This document shows positions 32,758-42,423 of a stretch of DNA of 51,969 nt, one piece after another. The DNA is from a virus, in the IMG/VR virus record IMGVR_UViG_3300007513_002219, positions 1-51,969 of that record; one strand, given 5' to 3'. The position numbers and the translations under genes were made by a program. Numbering within the stretch: position 1 is the first letter of the stretch; the number at the start of each line of letters is the position of its first letter. Below the pieces are notes generated by a model, which was not told where the DNA came from, did no database searches, and saw only the letters and a list, made by a program, of their open reading frames with translations.

Positions 32758-34551
32758 ATGACAAAACTCAAAAATGTCCCCATAAATTATACCAGTCGAG
32801 ATTTCGAAACAATCAAACAAGACTTGGTAGATCATGCAAAAAGATATTACCCGGATACCTTCCAAGATTTCAATGAAGCCGGCTTTGGTTCTCTAATGCT
32901 TGATACAGTTGCATACGTTGGCGACATTCTTTCTTTTTATGCAGACTACCAAGCAAGCGAGAGTTTTATCGACACGGCCTCTGAGTTTAATAACCTCATT
33001 AGTCTTGGAAAACAAACGGGATTTAAGTTAAAGAGGAATACAGCATCGCAAGGGATTGCAACGTTTTTTATTATGGTTCCCGCTAACTCTTCTGGCACCG
33101 CGCCAGACACCAGATATATACCAATTTTGAAGAAGGAAACTTCGATGACCTCGACCTCAAACGCAAGATTTGTCCTAAACGAAGATGTTAATTTTTTGTC
33201 TGGCGACACCGTTGTTGCAAGAACCGACCCCGACACCGGCGCCCCAACCTATTTTGCTGTGAAGAATTATGGCGCCATTTCTTCAGGAGAGCTCGTCTCG
33301 GCCGCTATTACGGTCGGAACTTTTAAGAAGTACAGAGAAATTTCTGTTGAGGATCCATTTATTACAAATATCGTATCTATTGTCGATTCAGATGGTCACG
33401 ACTATTATGAGGTTGACTACCTAACTCAGAATGTTATTTTTCGGTCTATAGCAAATCGAGATGCAACAACGAGAGAACTGGCCCCAGAGATTCTTAAACC
33501 ATTGGTAGTTCCGCGCCGATTTGTAACTGAACACAATGCCGGAGGAATAAAAATACAATTTGGATCAGGACTTGAAGAGACGAATGCCAATGATAGAGTT
33601 CTAGACCCATCCTCAGTATCCATGAAAATGTATGCGAAACCATATATATCAGATGTCGAAATGGATCCAAGCAAACTCCTCTCATCCGACACCCTTGGGG
33701 TCTCCCCAGCAAACACTCAACTAACAATAACTTACCTCAGAAACACCAGAAGTGATGTGAATATAAGTGCAAATTCCCTGACAAAAGTAGACAGGAATAT
33801 AATGGAATTTCAGGATGTAAACTCTTTAGACCCCTCCCAAGTTGGCATCGTTCGAGCTTCTGTTGAGGTTACGAACGGGAGCCCCATTGTTGGTTCGATT
33901 TCTGACACGGACGTAGATGAGTTGAGAAGGAGAATTTCTAATTCCTTTTCCAACCAGCGCCGCGCTGTGACACTCAAGGACTATGAAACTATGGCCTACG
34001 CTATGCCCTCTAAATTCGGAGCCCTCAAAAGAATCAGGGCGATAAAAAACCCAAACCCACGACGTGGGAATCTCAACATCGCCGTAATCGCGGAAGATGC
34101 CTCTGGTTATCTTACAGAATCAAATTTAGTTTTGAAAGACAACCTTCGAACGTGGCTCGACAAGGGCCGAATGGTGAGCGATGTTGTTGAAATAACGGAT
34201 GCAAAGATTATTAATTTGGGCATAAACTTTACAGCCATCGGCGACTTAGATAAAAACCGAAGCGCCATATTGCAAGATTGCATAGAGGCGATTGCAATCC
34301 TGTATAGCAACAAAGCTGAAATCGGGGAAGCCTTTTATATAACTGATGTGTATAAGACACTTAAAGATGTCGATGGCGTCATTGACGTGGTTGATGTAGG
34401 TGTCGTTACTAAGAATGGCTCCAATTATAGTAGCATCTCATTTGACATAAATGATAATCTGTCCGAAGATGGAAGGTCTATTGTGATGCCCCGAAACGTA
34501 ATTTATGAAATCAAATATCCCACCTTGGATATCAAGGGGGCAATTAAATAA
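32758..34551 (+). CDS. Baseplate wedge protein, T4 gp6-like (baseplate J family)
   Basis: 597 residues. The N-terminus (INYTSRDFETIKQDLVDHAKRYYPDTFQDFNE, in part) and the following GSLMLDTVAYVGDILSFYADYQ are the hallmark first block of gp6 in marine T4-like phages. The middle has strand-rich domains with FGSGLEETNANDRV, and the C-terminal half has RRAVTLKDYETMAYAMPSKFG, the baseplate J core. gp6 dimers form the inner iris of the baseplate. AGGAG at 32743-32747 gives the ribosome site. It ends in a TAATG overlap with the next structural gene. Confidence 0.92.
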   Translation: MTKLKNVPINYTSRDFETIKQDLVDHAKRYYPDTFQDFNEAGFGSLMLDTVAYVGDILSFYADYQASESFIDTASEFNNLISLGKQTGFKLKRNTASQGIATFFIMVPANSSGTAPDTRYIPILKKETSMTSTSNARFVLNEDVNFLSGDTVVARTDPDTGAPTYFAVKNYGAISSGELVSAAITVGTFKKYREISVEDPFITNIVSIVDSDGHDYYEVDYLTQNVIFRSIANRDATTRELAPEILKPLVVPRRFVTEHNAGGIKIQFGSGLEETNANDRVLDPSSVSMKMYAKPYISDVEMDPSKLLSSDTLGVSPANTQLTITYLRNTRSDVNISANSLTKVDRNIMEFQDVNSLDPSQVGIVRASVEVTNGSPIVGSISDTDVDELRRRISNSFSNQRRAVTLKDYETMAYAMPSKFGALKRIRAIKNPNPRRGNLNIAVIAEDASGYLTESNLVLKDNLRTWLDKGRMVSDVVEITDAKIINLGINFTAIGDLDKNRSAILQDCIEAIAILYSNKAEIGEAFYITDVYKTLKDVDGVIDVVDVGVVTKNGSNYSSISFDINDNLSEDGRSIVMPRNVIYEIKYPTLDIKGAIK

Positions 34552-36389
34552 TGGCAATTAAAAGATACACAGCAGACGCAGACAACACTATTACAAACGC
34601 CTTCGAGTCTAACTTAGAGACTCGCGGAACAGACGCCAACATGGGACTCTCAGATATTATCGAGACATTTGTTATTTATGGTCAAGCATCAAGCTCTTCG
34701 CTAGAAGAGTCTAGAATTTTAGTTAAATTTCCAGTTGACGAAATACAGGAAGATAGAGATGCCTTAAATGTTCCAGCGTCTGGAAACGTAGACTTCTACC
34801 TCCGTGTGCACAATGCACCGCATGGCCAGACATTGCCAAAAGATTATAGCTTAAAAATCTTACCAGTCTCCGGAGCTTGGGAAGAGGGTTACGGACTTGA
34901 TATGGAATCCTACTCTGACAAGGGTGAGTCCAATTGGGAACAAGCCACAACCAGTCGAGATTGGGTTTGGGATGGTGGAGATTTTCATACCACCCCAGAA
35001 TTTACTCAAGCTATGCCACTTGGCACAGAAGATATAGAAATTAATATAACTGACTTGGTGGAGGATTGGCTCTCTGATGACGGAATCGCCAATGACGGAT
35101 TGGGGATAAACATCTCTTCCAGCGTTATCGATCCGTTTTCGGTTAATGCCAGCTTCAGTAACGTGAGTTTGGGCAACCAGGACGCGGTGTTGACTGTGCC
35201 AAAACAATGGACAGGCATGACTGCCGCCGAAACAGCATCTTTTGATAATAGCACTTCAACATGTTATGACTTTGTTTCTGGCACCGGTGCGCCATCTCCA
35301 GCCCCAGATCCGTATGCTGCATGGCTAACTGTCGACATCGGTGCCCAAAACGCTTCCTATGTTGATACCGAGCGAACGAGCTCGATACTTCTTTTCCCTA
35401 CCGACTCTGGAGAGTCTCTCTGGGGCGACGTTAATTCTGATTGCACTTATTTGACAGGGAGCACTGTTGTCTTTCTTTTTTCTAGTGGCTCGGTTTTCCC
35501 CCACCACAGAAACGTGATGGACTTGACATTGCAGCTGCCCTCAAACATAGCTCGCTTCGATCGCTCTTATTATATTAAGAAATTCTTTGCACGAGGTTCA
35601 GAGCATTTTTATTTGCGCCCCAAAATCGAAGCAAGATGGGACTCTTCAAAGAAGGATAGGAGAAATTCTTTTTATGCTTCTAGTTCTCTGGTCCCGGCTG
35701 CAGACAATCTAAACACACTATACATTTATAATAGGGTTCGAGGACAACTCCAAAACATTCCAGCCATCGGCACCGGCAGTATTCTTGTTAGCCTATATTC
35801 CGGCACAACAGAGCCATCGGGTTCCAAAGTATCTTTGTGCGGAGGCGCCACCAACGCGACAGGATCGTGGGTAACTACTGGCATATACTCTGCACAGTTG
35901 TGCACAACCTCCAGCGGCCCCTACCTGTATGATGTCTGGCATTCAGCATCGGTTGAGTATGTTACGGGAAGCAGAATATCTGTTAGAAGTTTTGCTACCG
36001 ACACCTCTGTTGATACGGGCGAATACGTTTCAAATATAACTAATTTAAAAGAGAGTTATGCTCAAACTGAAAGCCCAAGATTGAGAATGTTTGTGAGGGA
36101 TAAAGATTGGAGCCCAACAATTTACACAGTTGCAACAACCAACATTGAGACGAAAGTAATTGAAGATGCTTATTTCAAAGTTTATAGGGTTGCAGATGGC
36201 TTTGACGTAATATCCTACGGAACGGGCAGTTCAAATTGTACGAGGATGTCTTATGATAAAGATGGAAACTATTTTGATATTGACATGTCCATGTTTGAGT
36301 CAGACTATTCATATGGAATTAAGGTTGCCTATAAAGTAAATGATAGATATGAGGAACAGCCAGAACTTTTTAAATTTAGGGTTGAATAA
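34551..36389 (+). CDS. Virion structural protein with DNRLRE-like N-terminal region
   Basis: 612 residues. The N-terminal AIKRYTADADNTITNAFESN followed by TRGTDANMGLSDIIETFVIYGQ and SRILVKFPVDEI matches the DNRLRE-type beta-sandwich found in secreted and virion proteins (disaggregatase-related, often linked to carbohydrate surfaces). The FYLRVHNAPHGQTLP and VSGAWEEGYGLDMESY parts continue that domain to about residue 210. The rest is Ser/Thr/Gly-rich beta structure. Position directly after gp6 and TAATG coupling on both sides suggest a wedge or baseplate periphery protein, roughly where gp7/gp8 lie in T4. No direct T4 homologue was recognised. Confidence 0.7.
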   Translation: MAIKRYTADADNTITNAFESNLETRGTDANMGLSDIIETFVIYGQASSSSLEESRILVKFPVDEIQEDRDALNVPASGNVDFYLRVHNAPHGQTLPKDYSLKILPVSGAWEEGYGLDMESYSDKGESNWEQATTSRDWVWDGGDFHTTPEFTQAMPLGTEDIEINITDLVEDWLSDDGIANDGLGINISSSVIDPFSVNASFSNVSLGNQDAVLTVPKQWTGMTAAETASFDNSTSTCYDFVSGTGAPSPAPDPYAAWLTVDIGAQNASYVDTERTSSILLFPTDSGESLWGDVNSDCTYLTGSTVVFLFSSGSVFPHHRNVMDLTLQLPSNIARFDRSYYIKKFFARGSEHFYLRPKIEARWDSSKKDRRNSFYASSSLVPAADNLNTLYIYNRVRGQLQNIPAIGTGSILVSLYSGTTEPSGSKVSLCGGATNATGSWVTTGIYSAQLCTTSSGPYLYDVWHSASVEYVTGSRISVRSFATDTSVDTGEYVSNITNLKESYAQTESPRLRMFVRDKDWSPTIYTVATTNIETKVIEDAYFKVYRVADGFDVISYGTGSSNCTRMSYDKDGNYFDIDMSMFESDYSYGIKVAYKVNDRYEEQPELFKFRVE

Positions 36390-39300
36390 TGAGTGACGCC
36401 AACAGGAGAGCAACGGCCGCAAAGACCGAAGCGGATTTGCAAGAAGATAACTTGGAGTCCTCCAAGTTAATAACCTCCGAGACAAAACTAGAAAACATAA
36501 TCGACCCAAGGCTCGACTACTCAGATCCATCAACATTTGTAACTTATGGCCTTGCAGAAAAATACTATGTAGCTGCAGTTGAGAATATAACCAACATTTA
36601 TCCTTACGATGGATCAAAGCTCGAGAAGACTGAGTGGCACATTTCTGGCTCTGGTCTTGATAATTATGTTTTTGATAACACATACCCTCGAACAAACGGA
36701 AGTATTACTTTATCTTATGGCGGCTGGGGAGATACAGCCGCATCGTTGGACGAATATGAACTTCCTGTCGATAAAGAATATATCACCGTTTACGGTGGCC
36801 CAAATGCCGACAGCATGGCAACCAACCTATCTTCACTCTTTCCGTCTGCTGGCGGCAAAGCAAATGTTATCAACGCCCTCGAAAACCAAGAGGCAAACCT
36901 TACAATTGGTGGTGGCAATACTGTTGAATTTTGGATGAAGAAACCTACTTTTGAAAAAGCTCATGAAGTGGTTCTCGATGTTATGCCAAATCAGCTTGTA
37001 TCCGATGATAGGTTTTGTATATACTTATCGTCATCTGGCCACATCGGCCTGAAATACAAAGCATCATCTTCCGAAGTGTCTGGCGAATTTCCGGTCACTG
37101 GCTTGGACGATGACAATTGGCACCATTATGCGATCTCTATTACGCCCTCTGGTGCAGCCACTCTTTATATCGACGGCGCAGCCTCGGATGATGAAGTCAC
37201 CGGCGACGCCACCACGAAAGTTGAAACACCACTTGTTGCGACACTAGGATCTTACGCTGGCCCCAAGGCCGCCGATGGCACCACATTACCAACTGATACT
37301 CCAGGTTGGTGTAAGCTGGACGCCTCCCTTGATGAATTTCGATTTTGGAAAACAGATCGTTCCGGGATTGAAATAGGAATTAACTGGAATACGCAGGTTT
37401 ATGGTGGCACAAATACAGACACAGCAAATACTGACTTGGGCGTTTACTTTAAATTTAATGAAGGCATCCTTGGAACATCTCAAGATGCCACGGTCTTAGA
37501 TTTCTCAGGCAGGATTTCGAATGGAGCCTGGACTGGATATTCTCCAGGCGCAAGAAGCTTGACTTCTGCAATGGTAGAGTCTGGCGCTTCTGTTTCGGAG
37601 TTTAAAGATCCCATCATTTACTCTACTCATCCCGATGTGAAAGCCCTCAAAGAACGCCTCCGCGTCGATGGTCTCTTATATGATCAGCAAAACAACGCAT
37701 CATTATATAATTCTGTACCATCTTGGATTAGAGAGGAAGACACCGGCACCCAGAATACTATGAAGTTAATGCAGATTATGTCATCCTATCTCGACACGCT
37801 TCAAAATCAACTCACAGAAATTAACCAGATTAAAAATATATCTTATCCTAGCGGCTCCCAAAAGCCGTATAACATTATAAACAGGAATCTTAGAAACCTT
37901 GGGTTTGAAACAGAAGATTTCTTTATTGATGCTACTTTGCTAGAGAGGTTCATGGATCGAAACAATCAAGGAGATCTCGAACTTAAAATTACAGATACGA
38001 AGAATTTAATCTATCAGAACATTTACAATAACTTAACTTACATTATGTCTTCCAAGGGAACTGAAAAGTCTTTTAGGAACTTGGTTAGATGCTTCGGGGT
38101 CGATGAGAGACTTGTGAAGCTAAATGTCTATAGTAACGGAGAAATATACACACTCGAAGACAGGTATGCAACTTCGGTATTTAAAAAGAGGATGATCTCT
38201 TTCGATGATACTACGAGGTTTGAGGCAACCATTTTTCAAACTTCAAGTGCCACAACTCCAAGCTTAGGGTACATATCTTCATCTGGTGATTTTGCAAATC
38301 TCAATGGAGTAACCTTGGAAGCAGACATCCTATTTCCAAGTCAGGCCCCGATATCCTCTCCGGATTATTATAACATTCCCTTTAAGAAAGCTTCGCTGTT
38401 CGGCATGAAAGAAACAGACGGCACCACTTATGATTGGCTCCCGACAGACAATGCAGACCTGCAGGTTTATGCTGTGCGGGAACAAAAGAATGGTGAAAGC
38501 GCGTATTTTCAACTGACCTCCTCACAGCTCGGCATCGATCTTAAAACAGATGTATATGGAGGCGTTTATGATAACGAACGGTGGATCTTCGCTGCAAAGG
38601 TTAAAAACCCCGCCATCGACACCGACGAAGATTATGTAATAGAATTTCAGGGCTCAAACGCCAACAATGGAATCATTCAAAATTCTTTTACTCTTACTGC
38701 CAGCCTTGACAACACAGAGGCTCTGGCCCTTCTTGGTGCAGACAAGAGATTGTTTGCTGGAGCGTATAAGACAAACTTCTCAGGATCAACTGTCGAGAAG
38801 ACAAATGTTTTATTTTCAGCCTTAAGATACTGGGGAAAATACCTCAATGAAGATGAAATCACAAGCCACGCAAAGGATGCCAGAAACTTTGGCCTAAAAG
38901 ACCCGAATAGACCTGTATTTAACGCAGAAAATGATATGCCCGCCATTGACACGCTAAAATTGCATTGGGATTTTGAGCTGGTTAACTCGTCTTCTACGGG
39001 GGGAGAATTTGATGTTTTAGATTTCTCTGGTGGCAACGGCTTATATGGAGATTTTGGAAATATTCACAACGGCAAAGGGTATGGCTTTCCGGCTAGTTCT
39101 ACTGAGGTTGTGGATGTTGAATATGTCAATACTTTGACGAGAGTGAACCCCGACGTGGCCAACGGATCAGACATGGTTGATGTCTTAACTCCAGCAGAGC
39201 AAATAAAAGAAGAGTTTTCCCAACCAACAAATCTTGTGTTCGCCATCGAAAAAAGCTTATACCAGACACTATCAGATGAAATGATTAGGTCTTTTTCCAC

Positions 39301-39961
39301 TATAAAGGACTTTGCCTCTCTCTACAATAGTGCTGCAGACAAATATAGAAACAAACACGCAGAGATGGAAATAATGAGAAGAAATTTCTTTTCTAAGATG
39401 GAAAACTCTCCCGATGTTAACAAATTTTATGAATATTTTAAATGGATTGATGACGCTGTGGTCCGCATGCTCCGGCAAGTCTTGCCAGCTGGTGCTGAAG
39501 TTACGGAGGGATCAATCAATATAATTGAAGGCCATATTTTAGAAAGAAACAAGTTTGTTCATAAGACACCGACATATGCGGTGGATAAAGAAATAAACAC
39601 GATTGCCGTTGTTGTTAACGTTGCAACAAATGGCGGCGGGAGTGGTATCGGCGCAGCTGCGGACTATAGCGACCCCTTTTGGGATGGAAGACCTTTTTAT
39701 GAATTGCCGTACTCTATGGAATCTGGAGATGTGCACGTTGATGCTGACAGATTGAGAATATTAAATAACCTACACAGCGGCCGCCGTAAGATTTCTCAGG
39801 TAGAGTCAACAATACCAGATGGTGTGTGGCTGGAAGAAAAATCTACAGCCTCTCATATCCCCGCAAACGAAGAATCCGAGATGTCCTCAACCGGCCTTGT
39901 TGAGCAGGTTATACGGAATGGGAAAACTAAAATCTTTGGTAAGATTGTCAAACTTGGATAA
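36389..39961 (+). CDS. Large (1190-residue) LamG-containing baseplate/tail protein
   Basis: Starts in a TAATG overlap. Two LamG/concanavalin-like regions are visible: about residues 172-370 (NTVEFWMKKPTF, WHHYAISITPSG, AATLYIDG, SLDEFRFWK) and about 630-890 (VTLEADILFPSQ through ALRYWGKYLNEDEI). Between them, near 556-590, SKGTEKSFRNLVRCFGVDERL is a tail-protein motif (a GTxxAxxNLxxxxG-type block seen in phage tail protein I relatives). The C-terminal 250 residues are helical (EEFSQPTNLVFAIEKSL). LamG domains typically bind glycans, so this may combine a baseplate structural part with sugar-binding lobes. Possibly analogous in place to T4 gp7. A 53-base gap follows. Confidence 0.78.
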   Translation: MSDANRRATAAKTEADLQEDNLESSKLITSETKLENIIDPRLDYSDPSTFVTYGLAEKYYVAAVENITNIYPYDGSKLEKTEWHISGSGLDNYVFDNTYPRTNGSITLSYGGWGDTAASLDEYELPVDKEYITVYGGPNADSMATNLSSLFPSAGGKANVINALENQEANLTIGGGNTVEFWMKKPTFEKAHEVVLDVMPNQLVSDDRFCIYLSSSGHIGLKYKASSSEVSGEFPVTGLDDDNWHHYAISITPSGAATLYIDGAASDDEVTGDATTKVETPLVATLGSYAGPKAADGTTLPTDTPGWCKLDASLDEFRFWKTDRSGIEIGINWNTQVYGGTNTDTANTDLGVYFKFNEGILGTSQDATVLDFSGRISNGAWTGYSPGARSLTSAMVESGASVSEFKDPIIYSTHPDVKALKERLRVDGLLYDQQNNASLYNSVPSWIREEDTGTQNTMKLMQIMSSYLDTLQNQLTEINQIKNISYPSGSQKPYNIINRNLRNLGFETEDFFIDATLLERFMDRNNQGDLELKITDTKNLIYQNIYNNLTYIMSSKGTEKSFRNLVRCFGVDERLVKLNVYSNGEIYTLEDRYATSVFKKRMISFDDTTRFEATIFQTSSATTPSLGYISSSGDFANLNGVTLEADILFPSQAPISSPDYYNIPFKKASLFGMKETDGTTYDWLPTDNADLQVYAVREQKNGESAYFQLTSSQLGIDLKTDVYGGVYDNERWIFAAKVKNPAIDTDEDYVIEFQGSNANNGIIQNSFTLTASLDNTEALALLGADKRLFAGAYKTNFSGSTVEKTNVLFSALRYWGKYLNEDEITSHAKDARNFGLKDPNRPVFNAENDMPAIDTLKLHWDFELVNSSSTGGEFDVLDFSGGNGLYGDFGNIHNGKGYGFPASSTEVVDVEYVNTLTRVNPDVANGSDMVDVLTPAEQIKEEFSQPTNLVFAIEKSLYQTLSDEMIRSFSTIKDFASLYNSAADKYRNKHAEMEIMRRNFFSKMENSPDVNKFYEYFKWIDDAVVRMLRQVLPAGAEVTEGSINIIEGHILERNKFVHKTPTYAVDKEINTIAVVVNVATNGGGSGIGAAADYSDPFWDGRPFYELPYSMESGDVHVDADRLRILNNLHSGRRKISQVESTIPDGVWLEEKSTASHIPANEESEMSSTGLVEQVIRNGKTKIFGKIVKLG

Positions 39962-39976
39962 AACGTTGAAAAGAAC

Positions 39977-39989
39977 CTATTTAGAATAG
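39977..39989 (+). promoter_or_regulatory. 13-base motif CTATTTAGAATAG, candidate late promoter
   Basis: It lies in the gap between the LamG protein and the tail fibre, ending 25 bases before ATG 40015 and 5' of the CCGGAGG ribosome site. It matches the motif at 1565-1577 in 12 of 13 positions. The role is inferred. Confidence 0.45.
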
Positions 39990-40014
39990 TAAAAAGGATT
40001 CCGGAGGAAATAAG

Positions 40015-42420
40015 ATGTCAACAAAAAATATCGTGCCAAGAACAGGAAGTGATGGCGGAAAAATTGGAACTGATTCAAAGCATTGGAGTGAGGGCCATTT
40101 TGATAGTATCACTGGTTCGCTTCTTGGCGACGTTGTTGGTAACATAACCGGTGATATCTCCGGGGATGCAGACACTGTTGACAGCAAGCATGCAACAGAC
40201 TTTACTTTAGATTATGTTACAGACAACGATAATACCACAACAAATGAGATTACGGCATCCGCAATAGCTCTCAATATCATTGGTGATGCAGCCGGCGATC
40301 AAAGAATTTATCTAAATGTAACTCCGGACGTCAACGCAACTGTGATAAAAACCCCCGTCGGGACTAACAGATTAAAAATCTCCGATGGCGGCAGTACCTT
40401 TTTATATGACAACGGCGGAAACACAAGAATTAACATTGGCAACAGCGCCGATCTTATCCTAAACTCTGAAGGTGGGGATAATGTACAAATAACTGGTTCA
40501 CTTTTTGTCTCCGGGTCTTCCCGCTTCGGAAACGAATTAACTGATACGCACCAATTTACAGGCTCTTTTTTACAAACTGGTTCTGGCGGAACAAGCGTTT
40601 TCAATGATCGCGTTGAGGTGGTAGGTACTTTATCTGCCTCATACTTCGAAGGAATCAACCTCACAGCCTCCGGTCACGTCTCTGCCTCCGCCTTTTATGG
40701 CGATTTCTTTGGCGACGGCTCTGGCATCACTGGCGTAACAGGCGATTGGGACGGGCAACATGATGGCGACGCGGGAATTACGGGTTCTCTAGAGCTTTCC
40801 GGCTCAAACGCAAAACTTATGATTGACGCAACTTCTTCTGGTGTAAGTTTAGCAATTGGCGGTGACTTAGGCTTAACAGACGCAAGCAACATAAAAAGAA
40901 TCTCTGTTGTCTCTACTGATGCCGCTTTCGCTGGTTTCGGGAACGATAATGATAACAGAGGTTATATTGGATGGGATTCTGGCACTTTAGGCGGCCTACC
41001 GTATTTGGAGATAGGAACGGTACAGGATGGCGTATCATACCCAGACACGATAATTGTCGACGAAGGTCAGGTAGAGGTATCTGGCTCCCTCACAGTCGCC
41101 AACTCCGTTTACGCCTACGGAACCATCACTTCCCCTTCAAAGGGATTCCACGCGGGATCTTCATATGGACCTCTTGCCAATGAATACTTGTTCATGGGCC
41201 CCAAAAACTCATTGGGCCCGACAATAGACTTTGGCCAACACAACAACGGACTCCCAGCCGCCCGAATCTTTTCTGAATCCGGCTCCTCTAACACCGGCCA
41301 TTTATATATATCGGCCAGCAATCACATGTATTTCAAGCTGCCCGGTAACGACCAAATCATAATCTACAACGAAGGTTCTGATTTCGTCCCACCATCAAAC
41401 GGCGGAACTCTACTTGTTCATGGTGAAGATAACGTTTCGGAATATATAGCAATGGGTGTTATGAGCCAATCTTCTGGGTTGGGACTACCCACTATCACTG
41501 GCGGAGGCATTGGAACAACGCCTGCCTCACTAGCTTTCAGAACAGCCGACGCAGGAGTCGAAGCAGTTCGAATGCTGATCGACACAACGGGCTCTGTTGG
41601 CATTGGAACAGCAACCCCCGACCACACCCTTACAGTTGTTGGCGATATCTCTGCCTCCCTCAGTATCTCTGCCTCCGCCTTCTATGGCGACGGGCAATAT
41701 CTTACTAATCTTCCTGGCGGATCGCCGGGAGGACAAGAGACTTATATTCAATATAACTCTGGCAGCGCGTTTACTGGCTCTAGCAAACTTTATTTTAACG
41801 ACACAAACAATAATGTGTGCTCTGGTGCAATGCTTAATACTCGATATGCGAATATTACTATTACTAATGGCTATTGCCCCGAATCAGCTGGACTTTATTC
41901 CATGGACCCAGCAATAAACTTCCGTGTCCTTGGTCCCGCCGGCACCCCAGTTGGGGACGATTCTTGGATCATAGGCGGCAATGGCCAGTTCACGTTTAAT
42001 GGCACAGGATCTTTCACCGACGAGCTTCGTGTCACAGGTCTTCTGGAGTGTTACAATAATATCAGCCTCGGCGGCGGCCAACTCTGGGATAGCGGCCACG
42101 ACCTTACCACAAAAACAGCTAACTTTGACATTGACTGGGATGACGGCATGACACAGGAAGTGATTCTGTCAGGCACGACGGCGACCACCTTAACTGCATC
42201 TTTTAGTAATATCAGACCTTACGCAACATATCAATTCATAAACAAAATCGGGAAAGACAATATGGAATTAGAATTTAATCAGAGTATCTTCTGGCCCGGA
42301 GGAGTAAGACCAACCCTTAGTAATGTTTCCGGTTCCCGCGATGTTATTACATTTACCACGGACGGCGACTCCAACATGTATGGAGTGGCCCAATTTAATT
42401 TTAGCGCATCGGTGGGTTAA
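40015..42420 (+). CDS. Tail fibre protein
   Basis: 801 residues with GGAGG 6 bases upstream. The N-terminus IVPRTGSDGGKIGTDSKHWSEGHFDSITG is the standard attachment segment of marine T4-like phage fibres. Gly/Ser/Thr/Asp-rich short beta repeats follow throughout (GDVVGNITGDISGDADTVD, LSASYFEGINLTAS, SASAFYGDFFGDGSGITG and again SASAFYGDGQYLTNL). GSVGIGTATPDHTLTVVGDIS is the strand-turn repeat known from fibre and endosialidase-like stalks. The C-terminal 90 residues (TLTASFSNIRPYATYQFIN ... YGVAQFNFS) form a globular tip. No endosialidase-type autoprotease chaperone domain is seen. Likely the trimeric fibre that contacts host glycans. Confidence 0.85.
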   Translation: MSTKNIVPRTGSDGGKIGTDSKHWSEGHFDSITGSLLGDVVGNITGDISGDADTVDSKHATDFTLDYVTDNDNTTTNEITASAIALNIIGDAAGDQRIYLNVTPDVNATVIKTPVGTNRLKISDGGSTFLYDNGGNTRINIGNSADLILNSEGGDNVQITGSLFVSGSSRFGNELTDTHQFTGSFLQTGSGGTSVFNDRVEVVGTLSASYFEGINLTASGHVSASAFYGDFFGDGSGITGVTGDWDGQHDGDAGITGSLELSGSNAKLMIDATSSGVSLAIGGDLGLTDASNIKRISVVSTDAAFAGFGNDNDNRGYIGWDSGTLGGLPYLEIGTVQDGVSYPDTIIVDEGQVEVSGSLTVANSVYAYGTITSPSKGFHAGSSYGPLANEYLFMGPKNSLGPTIDFGQHNNGLPAARIFSESGSSNTGHLYISASNHMYFKLPGNDQIIIYNEGSDFVPPSNGGTLLVHGEDNVSEYIAMGVMSQSSGLGLPTITGGGIGTTPASLAFRTADAGVEAVRMLIDTTGSVGIGTATPDHTLTVVGDISASLSISASAFYGDGQYLTNLPGGSPGGQETYIQYNSGSAFTGSSKLYFNDTNNNVCSGAMLNTRYANITITNGYCPESAGLYSMDPAINFRVLGPAGTPVGDDSWIIGGNGQFTFNGTGSFTDELRVTGLLECYNNISLGGGQLWDSGHDLTTKTANFDIDWDDGMTQEVILSGTTATTLTASFSNIRPYATYQFINKIGKDNMELEFNQSIFWPGGVRPTLSNVSGSRDVITFTTDGDSNMYGVAQFNFSASVG
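40680..40703 (+). repeat. 24-base direct repeat in the fibre gene, copy 1
   Basis: This segment (starting CTCTGCCTCCGCC) recurs at 41667-41690 with one T/C difference and encodes SASAFYG in both places. It marks duplicated stalk modules that could recombine. Confidence 0.7.
41667..41690 (+). repeat. 24-base direct repeat in the fibre gene, copy 2
   Basis: Second copy of the segment at 40680-40703, 987 bases downstream, in the same reading frame. Recombination between the copies would delete 987 bases (329 codons) without a frameshift. Confidence 0.7.
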
Positions 42421-42423
42421 ATA

